Shown here: piece by piece, positions 17,442 to 26,587 of the stretch
How the letters are laid out: every line of letters starts with the position of its first letter
Position numbering within the stretch: the stretch's first letter is position 1
Origin: Deltaproteobacteria bacterium
Lineage (GTDB): Bacteria > Myxococcota_A > Polyangia > Polyangiales > Houyiibacteriaceae
Reading direction: 5' to 3'
NCBI GenBank assembly: GCA_017644045.1
Contig: JAEPMI010000011.1
Coordinates: 368,763 to 432,762, forward strand
Length of the DNA stretch: 64,000 nucleotides
Program-made: the position numbers and the translations under genes
The notes under the pieces: generated by a model
The model's database searches: none
Seen by the model: only the letters and a program-made list of their open reading frames with translations
Told to the model about the DNA's origin: nothing

Positions 17442-18200
17442 ATGTCGCCCATGCGGGGGGTCCTCCTTTCGGTCGTGATCGTGTGCGTCGGGTGTTTCGA
17501 CACCCTCGACGGGCCGCTCGACGGCGGCGAAGCGGACGGCTTCTGGAGCCCGGGGCCCGAGCCGGACCACGGCATTCGTCCCGACCTCGGGCGGGACGGC
17601 GGCCGCGACCTCGGGAGCCCGAGCGACGGCGGTCGTGACCTCGGCTTCGATGGCAGCGCGTGCCTGCCCGCGGAGGAGATGTGCACGAGCTTCCTCGACC
17701 TGGACTGCGACGGGCGCATCGGCTGCCGCGACGACTGCGACTGTTGGCCTTCGTCGATCGGTCCATGCGGCGCAGCCGACCCCGGTGACGAGCTCGATTG
17801 TGCGAACGGCGTCAGCGACGACTTCGACATGCTCGTCGACTGCGCGGACCCCGACTGCGTCGACGCGACCGCGTGCGGTGGACCCGGTCGCTGTGCGTTC
17901 CAGGATCTCGGGAGTCGTTACCCGGTTCGGATGATGGTGCTCTTCCCGGTCATCGACGACGCCGTGGCACCGAGTTGTGCCGCCAACCCGTCCTCCGAAT
18001 CGACCTATCGCTGGGTGGCTCCGCGCTCGGACCGGTTCCGCTTCTCGGTGAACACGGGCACCGTCGCCGTCTTCGCCGCGACCTGCGCCGGTCCCGAGCT
18101 CGGGTGCGGGGATCGCTCGGTCGAGGTCTCGCTCGTCGAGGGTCAGTCGGTGATCGTCGCGGTCTCGCACCGCGGCTGCGTCGAGCTCGGGATCGAGTGA
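17442..18200 (+). CDS. Asp/Gly-rich lipoprotein, unknown function
   Basis: A 252-residue predicted lipoprotein. GVLLSVVIVCVGC is the signal peptide with the lipobox Cys; a linker rich in DGG, PDLG and RDLG units follows (about 25-75), then a Cys-rich middle (LDCDGRIGCRDDCDCW) and a beta-rich C-terminal part that may be a jelly-roll-like domain. Asp-Gly linkers after a lipobox are frequent in Myxococcota surface proteins. Start could be the ATG at 17442 or the one at 17451. It ends four bases from the convergent lipoprotein. Confidence 0.6.
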   Translation: MSPMRGVLLSVVIVCVGCFDTLDGPLDGGEADGFWSPGPEPDHGIRPDLGRDGGRDLGSPSDGGRDLGFDGSACLPAEEMCTSFLDLDCDGRIGCRDDCDCWPSSIGPCGAADPGDELDCANGVSDDFDMLVDCADPDCVDATACGGPGRCAFQDLGSRYPVRMMVLFPVIDDAVAPSCAANPSSESTYRWVAPRSDRFRFSVNTGTVAVFAATCAGPELGCGDRSVEVSLVEGQSVIVAVSHRGCVELGIE

Positions 18201-18203
18201 CCG

Positions 18204-19034
18204 TCAGTCGTCCGCGGTGACGTTCCGCGTGTCGCTCTCTTCGATCGCGTCCGCGGGCTCGGGACCCGGAGCCGCGAGGGAACGAGTGAGCTCCTCGGGC
18301 GCCTGACCGAGGTCGACCAGCTCCCAGCTCTCGTGCTCCTCGAGCGCTTCGGGCGTCACGCTCAGTCCGATGATGCCGACGTTGCGGCAGACCCTGAGGT
18401 GTCGGCTCGCGTCGCCCTCGCGGCGCTCGAGATCCACGCAGTGCTCCATGCGGACCGGCCCCTCGATGCGGGGCATCGCGTCCGCGAGCCGCCAGCCTTC
18501 GACGGGGTCGTTCTGGAAGGCGCGGGTCTCCAGCTCGAGCCAGCGCTTGGGCACCCGCCAGGCGATGTTGCTCTCCGCCTCGGTCACCAGCGCGCCGCTC
18601 GCGTCGATGGGCACGAAGCCCGGCTCACCGAGCGACACGTGCGGCTCGAGGCCCACGAGCCCGTCGCCGTCGGCGACCATCCACGCGATGAAGAGCTGAC
18701 CGGCTTCACCCGGCACCCCGACCGGCGTCAGCTTCACGGCCCGTGAGCCTCCGCGGTCGACGACGCTCGCGATCCGAACGTGCGCCTCTTCCTCGTGCGC
18801 GTTGCCGAGCCGGACCAGGTAGGTGAGGTGGTCGTCCACGTGGAGGTCGGCCAGCGGAGGGCGCTCGCCCTCGGGCGTCTCCGCGGCCTCACCCATCTCA
18901 GCGACATCGCCACCGGTGTCGCCTTCGGCGGTCGCGGTGGTCGTGGAGCTCTCGGTCGTGTCGCTGGTCCCGCCGCTGCAGGCCAATCCCCCACAAGCCA
19001 CCATCGAGAGCAGAAGGGCTTGGGTGCGTTTCAT
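18204..19034 (-). CDS. Lipoprotein, unknown function
   Basis: A 276-residue predicted lipoprotein with signal MKRTQALLLSMVACGGLAC and a Thr/Ser/Glu-rich linker (TESSTTTATAEGDTGG). The rest is a soluble acidic domain of about 210 residues with no motif I recognise. The ATG at 19034 has TACGCT seven bases upstream and a weak AGGTG; a GTG one codon earlier is possible. Confidence 0.6.
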   Translation of the reverse strand: MKRTQALLLSMVACGGLACSGGTSDTTESSTTTATAEGDTGGDVAEMGEAAETPEGERPPLADLHVDDHLTYLVRLGNAHEEEAHVRIASVVDRGGSRAVKLTPVGVPGEAGQLFIAWMVADGDGLVGLEPHVSLGEPGFVPIDASGALVTEAESNIAWRVPKRWLELETRAFQNDPVEGWRLADAMPRIEGPVRMEHCVDLERREGDASRHLRVCRNVGIIGLSVTPEALEEHESWELVDLGQAPEELTRSLAAPGPEPADAIEESDTRNVTADD

Positions 19035-19047
19035 CACACCTAGCGTA

Positions 19048-19608
19048 TCATCCCCAGGTCGCGATCAAACAGGCCCCATCGAGGGTGCGGTGGCTCTCCA
19101 CGCGCACGGTCTTGCGTCCGGCGCAGGTCAGCACGGCCTCGATTGCGGCAGCAATTCCGTTGATTTGCAGCTCCGACACGCGGGCCCAACCGGTCAACCG
19201 AATCTCGGCTTTCCCCGCCCCGACCATCTTCGCCTCGAGCTTCCCTTTGCTCAGGCCCCGGTTGAAGAAGAGCGGCGTGCGGCGGACCAACGCCTCGTCA
19301 CCGGTGAAGCGCAGCAGCACCCGCCAGATGCTCTTGAGCGCCTGCTCGACCCCCATGCGCACGACGTCGCGGTGCATGCGGAAGACGTCACGGCCGGCCT
19401 GCTCGGCGACCGCCTCGTACACCCGCTCGACGGTGTCGGTGGGGATCTTCGTCAGCGGCGTGATCGCCTCGTACTCGTCGCGGATCTCGGGGGGCAGCTT
19501 GGCGAGCGCCAGCCGAACCGTCCCGTTTCCCACCAGCTCCTCGAGGACCTTGCGTTCCTTGGCGATCAACGCCCCCGAGGCCCTCGGGATCTCGCTCTCG
19601 CTGTTCAT
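19048..19608 (-). CDS. Soluble protein, possibly DUF2378-like
   Basis: A 186-residue protein without signal or membrane segments. Layout (a helical N-terminal half with ITPLTKIPTDTVERVYEAV, then a beta-rich half GKLEAKMVGAGKAEIRLTGW and a cysteine strand near the end) resembles the roughly 180-residue DUF2378 proteins that are paralogous in Myxococcus, a group with a haem-NO-binding-like fold. That match is from memory and weak. The start codon overlaps the CPBP gene's stop as ATGA, so both are translated from one mRNA. Confidence 0.55.
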   Translation of the reverse strand: MNSESEIPRASGALIAKERKVLEELVGNGTVRLALAKLPPEIRDEYEAITPLTKIPTDTVERVYEAVAEQAGRDVFRMHRDVVRMGVEQALKSIWRVLLRFTGDEALVRRTPLFFNRGLSKGKLEAKMVGAGKAEIRLTGWARVSELQINGIAAAIEAVLTCAGRKTVRVESHRTLDGACLIATWG

Positions 19609-20339
19609 CCGGACGCGGCGGATCCTACCGCTCCGCGCAGCGCCACGTCGAGCGCGACGTTGCTCGCCCAATGGAAGAGCACGGCCCACCACGCGCTGCC
19701 GAGGCGGAGCGCCAGCGCTCCCACGGCGAGCCCCCAGAACCCCGCCATCCACATCTCGGCGGCGGGCTTGTGCAGGTGCCAGATCAGCTGCGGGATGGCG
19801 GCCAGGATGACCGCGGCGGCGCCGCTGCCGGTCCATCGACGGAGCCCGAAGAGCAGGATGCCGCGCATGCCGAGCTCGTTCGCCATGAAGAAGAGCAAGT
19901 ACGCCGCCTCGTAGGCGATGAAGAGGCCGAGCGCGGGGTGGTCGTCGCCGTAGAGCGGGTACTCAGCCTCGAGCGCCGGATCGCCGGGGCCCATGAACGT
20001 CATTCCGAGCCCGAGCGCGAGACCGAGCCCCAGCGCCAGTGGGAGCCCCAGCTTCCAGTCGCCGAGGCCGAGACCCCAGTCCTTCGGCGCTCGGGACTCG
20101 TCGGTCTGCCAGAAGCGCAACACCAACACCGGGAGCCCGACCATCACGAGGGCGGCGACCCCGAAGCGGATCATCCAGGCGATCACGGGGTCGAGACCGG
20201 CGAGCACCGGATCGAGCACGGGCACCCGTCCGTGCGGTCCCCAGAGCAGAAAGCCGACGAAGAGCGCGAGGCTCACCGACACGCTCGCCTTCCGGCGCTC
20301 GGCCCAGCCCGTGCTCAGGCCCGCCTTCAGCCCGCTCAT
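19605..20339 (-). CDS. CPBP-family intramembrane protease-like protein
   Basis: A 244-residue membrane protein with about six or seven hydrophobic helices. The CPBP/Abi motif 1 appears in reduced form as NELGMRG (ExxxR instead of EExxxR), motif 2 as IPQLIWHLHKP and motif 3 as LFHWASNVALD. Family members are CAAX-type or bacteriocin-processing proteases, but many have unknown targets; the missing second Glu could mean reduced activity. First gene of a two-gene unit with the soluble 186-residue protein. Confidence 0.65.
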   Translation of the reverse strand: MSGLKAGLSTGWAERRKASVSVSLALFVGFLLWGPHGRVPVLDPVLAGLDPVIAWMIRFGVAALVMVGLPVLVLRFWQTDESRAPKDWGLGLGDWKLGLPLALGLGLALGLGMTFMGPGDPALEAEYPLYGDDHPALGLFIAYEAAYLLFFMANELGMRGILLFGLRRWTGSGAAAVILAAIPQLIWHLHKPAAEMWMAGFWGLAVGALALRLGSAWWAVLFHWASNVALDVALRGAVGSAASG

Positions 20340-20358
20340 GCGCGGGCTCCGGGAGCGC

Positions 20359-21816
20359 TCAGATCCAACCGTAGAGAGGCAGCAGCAGCCACAGCACGAG
20401 CACGATCACCAACCCGCACGCCAGGTTCAACCAGAACCCGGTCTTCATCATCTCTGGCAGCGTCACCTTGCCGCTGCCGTAGACGATGGCGTTCGGCCCC
20501 GTCGCGATGGGCAGCATGAACGCGCAGCTCGCCGCCAGGCCGACCGCGAGCGCCGGCGGCAGCGGCGAGACGCCGGCCTCGGCGGCGATCGCGATCACGA
20601 TCGGCACCAGGATGTTCGCTGACGCCGTGTTCGAGCAGACCTCGGTGAAGAAGATCGTGCCGACCGCGATCAAGATGGTGAGCGCCCACAGATCGGTGAT
20701 CCCGGTCGAGCTGACGAACGCGCGGGCGACCGCGTCGGCGAGGCCCGTGTCCGCCATCTGCTGACCGAGCGAGAGCCCGCCACCGAAGAGCATGATGATG
20801 CCCCAGTCGATCCGACCGGCTTCGCGCCAGGGCAGCACCAGCTCGCCCCTCCGGTCGCGGAAGACGAAGAGCACGCTCGACGCGAAGAGGGCGACCACGC
20901 CGCCGGGGAGGGCCCTCGAGAGGGTGGTGCCGAGCTCCGTTCCGGCGGACTTGAGAATGCCCGGCACCATCCAGCCCACGACGGCGAGCGCGAAGCTCAG
21001 GAGCACCACCTTCTCGCCCCGCGTCCACCGAGCCGCAGGCGGCTCGGCGAGCTCGACCTCTTCCTCGTCTTCCATCGGCGGGCGCTCCCCGGGAGGCGAG
21101 AGCTTGCGGGTGACCAGGAACACGAGCGCGAGGCAGACGATCGCGGTCGGGACGCCGATCATCATCCACTCCACGAACTCGAAGGGATGACCGGCGTTGG
21201 TCAGGAGCCGCGCGGTGATCCCGTTCGGCGGGCTGCCCACCAGGGTGCCGAGCCCACCGATGCTGCAGGCGTAGGCGACCGCGAGCAGACTGCCCGATTG
21301 ACGCTGACCGCTGGCGAACGTCCCGAGGAGGATCGGTACCAGGATCGCGGTGGTGGCCGTGTTGCTGATCCACATCGAGAGCAGCGCACCGGTGACCATG
21401 AAGGCCGCGCGAATGCGCAGCGGGCTGTTCCCCACCGCCTTCAGGCTGACGAGCGACGAGGCGATGCGCCGGTCGAGCCCGTGCCGGGCCATCGCACGCG
21501 CGATGAAGAAGCCGCCGACGAAGAGGAAGAGGAGTGGGTCCGCGTAGGGAGCGAAGGCCGTCTTCGCGTCGGCGACGCCGGTCGCGACGATCAGCGGCGC
21601 GATCAGAAGGGCGGTGGCGGCGATCGGCAGCGCCTCGGTCACCCAGAGGATGACCACCGCTCCGAACACGGCCGCCAGCCGATGCGAGGCCTGGTCGAGC
21701 CCGATCGGCAGGAACCACACCGCCACGAAGACGAGCGGCGCGAGGGCCAGCCCGATCTTCTTGCCGAGGTGTCGCCGCTCGGTGCTTCCCGGATCGGCCG
21801 GGTCCGTGGAGCTCAC
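20359..21816 (-). CDS. DASS-family sodium/dicarboxylate symporter (SLC13-like)
   Basis: A 485-residue transporter with about 12 hydrophobic segments. The SNTATTAILVPI stretch (about 153-165) is the DASS signature that forms the first substrate and sodium clamp; the second repeat has VCSNTASANILVPI (about 395). Members import C4-dicarboxylates, citrate or sulphate with sodium. The GTG start overlaps the upstream gene's stop as GTGA, suggesting translational coupling to that Tat-like protein. Confidence 0.88.
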   Translation of the reverse strand: MSSTDPADPGSTERRHLGKKIGLALAPLVFVAVWFLPIGLDQASHRLAAVFGAVVILWVTEALPIAATALLIAPLIVATGVADAKTAFAPYADPLLFLFVGGFFIARAMARHGLDRRIASSLVSLKAVGNSPLRIRAAFMVTGALLSMWISNTATTAILVPILLGTFASGQRQSGSLLAVAYACSIGGLGTLVGSPPNGITARLLTNAGHPFEFVEWMMIGVPTAIVCLALVFLVTRKLSPPGERPPMEDEEEVELAEPPAARWTRGEKVVLLSFALAVVGWMVPGILKSAGTELGTTLSRALPGGVVALFASSVLFVFRDRRGELVLPWREAGRIDWGIIMLFGGGLSLGQQMADTGLADAVARAFVSSTGITDLWALTILIAVGTIFFTEVCSNTASANILVPIVIAIAAEAGVSPLPPALAVGLAASCAFMLPIATGPNAIVYGSGKVTLPEMMKTGFWLNLACGLVIVLVLWLLLPLYGWI

Positions 21817-22394
21817 GGGAGGTGGAAGTTGCCCCGCGGGTGAGCCGCATGACGCTGGGTCAGGGTCTGCACCTGCAGGGGAGCCTCACGGCTCTCTCGG
21901 CCGCGGAGCCACTCGGCGACGTCCATCAGCGCGAGGCCGTGTCGTTCGTGGGTGGCCTGACGGCCGTCGCCACGGTTCGCCAGGAAGAGCGCGTAGCGGC
22001 TGGTCTCCGCCACACCGCGGACGTCACCGCGGGCGAGGATGTCGATCTGGAACGCCCCCTCGGGGCTGGCCAGCACGATCGCAGCGCCACCGAGGTGCTC
22101 CGGCGAGACTCGCTCCACCCGGCAGCCGCGGAATTCGCGACCGACCAGCGCGTCCAGGAAGGACGGGGTCGGCGCGGCCTCCGGCTCCGGTTCGGGCATC
22201 GCCTGCGCCGACCCGAGATCGGGTTCGGCGGCGGCTGACTCGTCCGGTCGTCGGAGCGGGCGGGCGTCTGCCTGCGCCAGCGGTGCTCGGATGAAACCGA
22301 GCGCCACCATGACCTGCATGGAACGAGTGACGAACCAGCGGCGCCCCGCGGGCTCGTCCCGTCGCACCGATTCGACTTCCCCGGTGTCCATCAT
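21813..22394 (-). CDS. Exported protein of unknown function
   Basis: A 193-residue protein. EPAGRRWFVTRSMQVMVALG has an RRxF core followed by a hydrophobic stretch and LAQA, so it may use a Tat-type signal. The mature part has a Pro/Glu/Ala linker and a domain of about 120 residues (GCRVERVSPEHLGGAAIVLA) with no family I know. First gene of the unit with the DASS transporter, so it may be an accessory of transport. Two ATGs are adjacent at 22394 and 22391. Confidence 0.55.
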   Translation of the reverse strand: MMDTGEVESVRRDEPAGRRWFVTRSMQVMVALGFIRAPLAQADARPLRRPDESAAAEPDLGSAQAMPEPEPEAAPTPSFLDALVGREFRGCRVERVSPEHLGGAAIVLASPEGAFQIDILARGDVRGVAETSRYALFLANRGDGRQATHERHGLALMDVAEWLRGRESREAPLQVQTLTQRHAAHPRGNFHLP

Positions 22395-22595
22395 TCGGCG
22401 CTCAGCGTATCACCCCTTTGGCGAGCCACCCACTATCACGTGTCGCGCGGGACACGGCTTCGCGGGTCGCCGCACTCGGCCACTGGCCGAAAACCCAATG
22501 ATGACGGCCGATTGTGCCGAGGGCTGGCGACTTGGCCTCCGTCCTGCAAAGTACCGCCGCGTGACCCATGGCGAAAACTTGCGAGGACCAGGGCG

Positions 22596-24740
22596 ATGAC
22601 CAAAGTTGAAGGCCACGTGCGACTTCTATTCGCTGCGCTCCTCTCCACGACCCTACTGATCGGCTGCGACGACGAGCCCGAGGCTCCGTCCGAGCCGGAG
22701 GCGCCCTCCGTGCCGGAGGCTCCGTCCGAGCCCATCGAAGAGCCGATCCCCGAGCCCGAGCTCGAGCAGCCCGTCGCCCTCTGGGAGGGCGGCGAGACCG
22801 CTCGGGAGGTCGAGGGCGTGAGCGCGCGCCGCGAGGGCTTCGTGCTCCTCGACCTCGGCGAGGGGTGGACCCCCTACATCCTCACCGAGCACGATCCACG
22901 CACCGGCGAGCACCAGAGCAACGCCTACCGCGAGACCTACCTCGCGCTCGCCCGCGGCGAGTTCCCCGACGACCACCACGGCGAGCGTGCCGAGCGGGAC
23001 AAGTACCTCGAGCTCTACGGCATCCTCCCGACCTTCGGCGTGCTGCGCGAGCGCCTGCGGCAGCGGATGAGCCTCGCATGCACCGCCGAGCTCGATTACT
23101 CGGCGCTCGAGTCCTACGAGGGCTTCATCGCGTACCGGAACAACGACCGCGCCCAGCGCGACGCGCGTCGCTTCGTCGTGCTCGAGCGACAGGTCGCGGA
23201 GATGGTGGAAGAGGCCGGCGTCGAGTCGTACGAGCAGCTCGAGGACTCGAACCTCTCGGACCGCGAGCGGGCGCGGCTGCGTTCCTACCGCGAGCAGGTG
23301 GCGGACGTCGAAGCGCTCCGCGCGGCGCAGGCCCGCCTCGAGTGCAGCGGCTTCTTCGAGGGCAAGGGCCGCTACGTCCGCGGCGCGATGGACTGGCCGA
23401 CCCACGAGGCGCTGGCCGAGTTCGAGCGTCGCCACCGCATCTACGGCTGGGGCTTCCTCGGCCGCGACACGCTCCCCATGCTCCAGATGTCGCCCGCCGA
23501 GGTCGAGCGCGAGGCGGTCATTCGCGTGCTCACCGAGCGCGCGATGCACGCGGCGTCGGTCATCGAGGACGGCAGCCGGTCGATGGTCCGCGAGGGCGAG
23601 CCCCGCACCTTCGAGGGCGCGGACGGAGAGCGCCACCCCATCCCGAACCTCGAGGCCGAGCTCCGCGAGCTCGTGATCGAGGCGTTCGGCCTGCAGACTC
23701 CGGAGTCCACGCTGGCCTTCCTCGACGGCCTCGGTGACCTCCCCGCCGGCGAGCACCAGATGGTCGCCTTCCAGGGCCCGGAGCTGCCGGAGTACTACGG
23801 CCCGCAGATGGAGCTCTCGGTCGAGATCGACCGCGGCGACATCTGGTACGAGTTCCCCTACGACGAAGAGGGACGCGAGCGCGCGCAGCCCGTGCAGCGC
23901 CGTCCGCGGCTGACCATCTTCACGAACTACCGCGGCCAGAAGATCCCCCTGGCGCGCTTCGGCACCACCGTCGGCGGTTGGCGCAGCGAGAGCGTCGATG
24001 GGACCGTGATGTGGAAGTACAAGATGTCCGAGATCGGCCCGCGGGTCTGGCATCGGATCATCGCGTCGCCCGTCTGGCTGCCGCCGGAGAGCACGCCCGC
24101 GCGCGAGCTCCTCAAGCGCAACCCCCACTTCCGCCGCGACGGACAGCGCTACGCGCCGAATCGCCACGAGACCGGCCCGAGCTACGCTTCGGCCTATGGC
24201 TTGGTCGCGGCCTACCACCAGCGCTTCCAGCGCACGAACGAAGGCATCCGCCTCGGCGGCGACGAGGGCATCCGCACACACGGCTCGGTCGACTACATGT
24301 CGATCATGCGTCGCCACTCGCACGGCTGTCACCGGCTGCACAACCACATCGCGGTTCGCCTGATGTCGTTCGTGCTCAAGCACCGGCCGCACACCCGGCA
24401 GGGTCAGCAGCGCCTGAGCTTCCGGCGCGAGCTCGAGCACGATGGCGAGACCTACTTGATGGCCATCGACGAGGGCGGCTTCGTCTTCGAGCTCGACGAG
24501 CCTCTCCCCGTCACCGTGCACGAGGGCCGCATCCGCGGTCGTCGCCAGACCCCGATCACCACCCCGCTCCCGAAGTGGAACGAGGAGGTCGGCGCCTACG
24601 TGATGCCGGACGGTCAGACGGTGACCGTCGACCGGATGGGCACCATCACTCCCATCACCCTGCCGGACGCGGGTGTCGACGCCGGCGTCCCGGACGGTGG
24701 CCTGACCACCTCGGAGCTGGTCGACCTGCTCCCGATGTGA
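22596..24740 (+). CDS. Lipoprotein L,D-transpeptidase (YkuD fold)
   Basis: A 714-residue envelope protein. LLFAALLSTTLLIGC is a lipoprotein signal, followed by a Pro/Glu/Ser-rich linker (about 26-55). The catalytic signature is near residue 560-580: HGSVDY, then HSHGCHRLHN with the nucleophilic Cys at about 577, as in YkuD enzymes that crosslink peptidoglycan or attach proteins to it. Upstream of it is a segment (about 230-300) with a peptidoglycan-binding-like helix pattern (DWPTHEALAEFERRH). The length is well above that of usual family members (150-500). The tail has DAGVDAGVPDGG. The ATG at 22596 was chosen because it begins the signal peptide. Confidence 0.78.
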   Translation: MTKVEGHVRLLFAALLSTTLLIGCDDEPEAPSEPEAPSVPEAPSEPIEEPIPEPELEQPVALWEGGETAREVEGVSARREGFVLLDLGEGWTPYILTEHDPRTGEHQSNAYRETYLALARGEFPDDHHGERAERDKYLELYGILPTFGVLRERLRQRMSLACTAELDYSALESYEGFIAYRNNDRAQRDARRFVVLERQVAEMVEEAGVESYEQLEDSNLSDRERARLRSYREQVADVEALRAAQARLECSGFFEGKGRYVRGAMDWPTHEALAEFERRHRIYGWGFLGRDTLPMLQMSPAEVEREAVIRVLTERAMHAASVIEDGSRSMVREGEPRTFEGADGERHPIPNLEAELRELVIEAFGLQTPESTLAFLDGLGDLPAGEHQMVAFQGPELPEYYGPQMELSVEIDRGDIWYEFPYDEEGRERAQPVQRRPRLTIFTNYRGQKIPLARFGTTVGGWRSESVDGTVMWKYKMSEIGPRVWHRIIASPVWLPPESTPARELLKRNPHFRRDGQRYAPNRHETGPSYASAYGLVAAYHQRFQRTNEGIRLGGDEGIRTHGSVDYMSIMRRHSHGCHRLHNHIAVRLMSFVLKHRPHTRQGQQRLSFRRELEHDGETYLMAIDEGGFVFELDEPLPVTVHEGRIRGRRQTPITTPLPKWNEEVGAYVMPDGQTVTVDRMGTITPITLPDAGVDAGVPDGGLTTSELVDLLPM

Positions 24741-24744
24741 CGGC

Positions 24745-25044
24745 GTGAGCGACCCCGAACAGCTGCACCCGGAGTCGGGTGCCCGGCTCCTCTTCGAGCT
24801 GCGCGAAGGCGGCAGCGAGGACGCGCGCTACGCCATCGCGGCGCTCATGCCAGAGGCGGTCCGCCACGATGGCGAGGGTCACGTGGTCCTGGGCACCGAG
24901 CAGGTCGAGGTCGCCGGCCTCGATGACGCACCGGACTGGGTCCAGACCCTGGCCCAGCGTTTCCTCCGACAGATCGCCGCCGGTCAGAGGAAGAAGAGCG
25001 AGCCCCGCTGGCCGCGGCGCCTGCTCCGCTGGCGCGAGAAGTAG
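24745..25044 (+). CDS. Small soluble protein, unknown function
   Basis: A 99-residue protein with a GTG start four bases after the L,D-transpeptidase stop, so probably translated from the same mRNA. It has a mildly acidic first half and a very basic end (RKKSEPRWPRRLLRWREK). I recognise no family. Confidence 0.5.
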   Translation: MSDPEQLHPESGARLLFELREGGSEDARYAIAALMPEAVRHDGEGHVVLGTEQVEVAGLDDAPDWVQTLAQRFLRQIAAGQRKKSEPRWPRRLLRWREK

Positions 25045-25091
25045 TACGACGACCCGGGGAACCTCGGCGGCGCGTCGTGGTCCATCGGGCC

Positions 25092-25619
25092 ATGCCGCAC
25101 TTCACCGCCGCTCAGCGGCGCCGCATCCGTCGGGCCACCCGCATCGAGGAGCCCCCGCCGGGCGACGACGAGCTCAACATCGTCCCCTTCCTCGACGTGG
25201 TCGTGAACCTGATCATGTTCCTGCTCCTCACCATGACGGCCTCCCTGGCTGCCCGTGAGGTCCATGCGCAGCTACCCACGACCGACCCGAGCCCGGCACG
25301 GGGCGAGCCGGTCTTCCGACCGACGATCGTGCTGACCGAGGGTGGGGTCTTCGTCTCGAGCGCAGCCGGACACCATGGCCCGGGCTGCGAGGCGGGCGGC
25401 GAGGGGCCAGCGGTGCGCATCGTCGGTGGGGAGCCCGACTGGCTCGCCCTCCGTGCCTGCGCCGAGCGCATGAAGGCCGCGCACCCCGACGCCCACTCCG
25501 CGACGCTCACCGCGGACCCGGGCATCGAGGTGCAGTGGCTCATCGCAGCCATGGACGCGGTCCGAGGACCAGGCGACTCGCTCTTCGACGACATCGCCCT
25601 CGCGGCTGGGATTCGCTAG
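25092..25619 (+). CDS. ExbD/TolR-like biopolymer transport protein
   Basis: A 175-residue protein with the ExbD/TolR pattern: a basic cytoplasmic N-terminus, then ELNIVPFLDVVVNLIMFLLL, in which the Asp (about residue 36) matches the proton-relay Asp of the single membrane helix, and a periplasmic C-terminal domain. ExbD works with ExbB/MotA-type partners to power envelope processes, but no partner is encoded nearby. ATG at 25092; a GTG at 25077 would add five residues. A GC-rich hairpin follows the stop. Confidence 0.72.
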   Translation: MPHFTAAQRRRIRRATRIEEPPPGDDELNIVPFLDVVVNLIMFLLLTMTASLAAREVHAQLPTTDPSPARGEPVFRPTIVLTEGGVFVSSAAGHHGPGCEAGGEGPAVRIVGGEPDWLALRACAERMKAAHPDAHSATLTADPGIEVQWLIAAMDAVRGPGDSLFDDIALAAGIR

Positions 25620-25625
25620 TCCTTC

Positions 25626-25648
25626 GGGGGGATTTGCCAAATCCCCCC
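25626..25648. terminator. Palindromic hairpin between convergent genes
   Basis: GGGGGGATTT and AAATCCCCCC form a perfect 10-bp stem with a GCC loop, 6 bases after the ExbD-like stop and about 100 bases before the convergent gene's stop. There is no long T-run, so it may be a bidirectional terminator or mRNA end stabiliser. Confidence 0.5.
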
Positions 25649-25746
25649 ACTCGTCGCGAGTGAATCGCTCCTCGTTCCCCCAAAACCTGAAGGTCTCGCG
25701 GTGCAGCCGCTCGGTGCGTCCTCCGCGCTGCGCGCGACGTCCTCCG

Positions 25747-26304
25747 CTATCCGAGCAGAACGACCACTGCCGCGGCGGCACCTGCGCCGCACACGAGGCC
25801 CAGCACGAAGGGGAGCGGGTCTCGTCGGGCGGGCTTGCGGCCGTGCACGCCCGGGAAGCCCACCGCGTGGATCTCGCCGCGCTCGGTATCGACCAGGAGG
25901 ACCCCGGCGACCTCGGGAAAGGCGAGCGCGTACTCCAGTAGTTGGCGGCGCGTCCCGCGCTTGCCGAGGTCGGTCGCGTCGACCCCCGCCTTGGCGTCCG
26001 CGACGTACCGATGCCTGCCGCGACGCACCAAGAAGTCTGGCCGGAGCACGGCTTCGCGTGGCTGGCCGTCGACCTCGTAGTCGAGTCGGCCGGTCGGCTG
26101 CTCCCGCTCGATCCGGTACTTCCCCTTCTTCAGCAGGCGCTTGGCGTCGCGCTCGCCCCTCTTGCCGAGGGTCCGAGCCCGCTTGGCGCGGCGCGCCTCC
26201 ACCCGCCCTCGTTGCCAGAGTCGGAAGCTCTGAAGCAGCAGCAGCGCCGTTGCTGCGAGCAGCAGGAGGGCGAGGATGGCGCTTTGATCGGGAGGCCAGC
26301 GCAT
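25747..26304 (-). CDS. Membrane-anchored PD-(D/E)XK nuclease-fold protein
   Basis: A 185-residue protein with a hydrophobic segment at each end (AILALLLLAATALLLL and VLGLVCGAGAAAAVVVLL). Between them is a domain with GERDAKRLLKKGKY, RPDFLVRRG and YVADAKAG; the Asp of PDF and DAK fit the metal and lysine positions of PD-(D/E)XK nucleases, as in NERD or resolvase-like proteins. A nuclease core between two membrane helices is odd and may indicate a role at the membrane, for example DNA uptake or defence. dprA, a DNA-uptake gene, lies 2.7 kb away. Function is inferred. Confidence 0.6.
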   Translation of the reverse strand: MRWPPDQSAILALLLLAATALLLLQSFRLWQRGRVEARRAKRARTLGKRGERDAKRLLKKGKYRIEREQPTGRLDYEVDGQPREAVLRPDFLVRRGRHRYVADAKAGVDATDLGKRGTRRQLLEYALAFPEVAGVLLVDTERGEIHAVGFPGVHGRKPARRDPLPFVLGLVCGAGAAAAVVVLLG

Positions 26305-26359
26305 GGCCCAGGCTCCGGCAACGAGCGGGTGACGGTCAAGAAAAGCTCCGATGCCCCGC

Positions 26360-26535
26360 CGAGATGTTCAAACAATATTGTTGGTTGATACTCAAACGAA
26401 TTCAATGGCAGACAAAGATGTCCTGACGCGGCGCGTCGAAGAGGGGTACGGTGGCGTGCCGTGGATAAAATCCCGTGTTTATCGAGGAATTGTGGAAAAC
26501 CTGTGGGAAGCCCGCGGCGTGCTGTGGATAAAAAA
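26360..26535. other. AT-rich segment with DnaA-box-like 9-mers
   Basis: In a very GC-rich region this segment is AT-rich and holds four 9-mers on one strand: TTATCCACG (26460-26468), TTTTCCACA (26491-26499), CTTCCCACA (26502-26510) and a perfect TTATCCACA (26523-26531), all read on the minus strand. The consensus is TTWTNCACA. Upstream is a palindrome, AACAATATTGTT (26371-26382), and a TCAAAC direct repeat. It may be a replication origin, a DnaA-regulated promoter, or a DnaA titration site. No dnaA or dnaN is in the window. Confidence 0.4.
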
Positions 26536-26560
26536 ATCGCATTGATGCGCCACTTTTTTC

Positions 26561-26587
26561 TTGCACTGAGACGAGGGTCGGTATAGA
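26561..26587 (+). promoter_or_regulatory. Sigma70-like promoter of the long non-coding transcript
   Basis: TTGCAC (26561-26566) and TATAGA (26582-26587) are separated by 15 bases; CTTGCA one base earlier gives 16. A T-run lies just upstream like an UP element. It is the closest match to a housekeeping promoter that I noticed in the window, and no reading frame starts behind it. Predicted transcription start is near 26590-26594. Confidence 0.55.
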
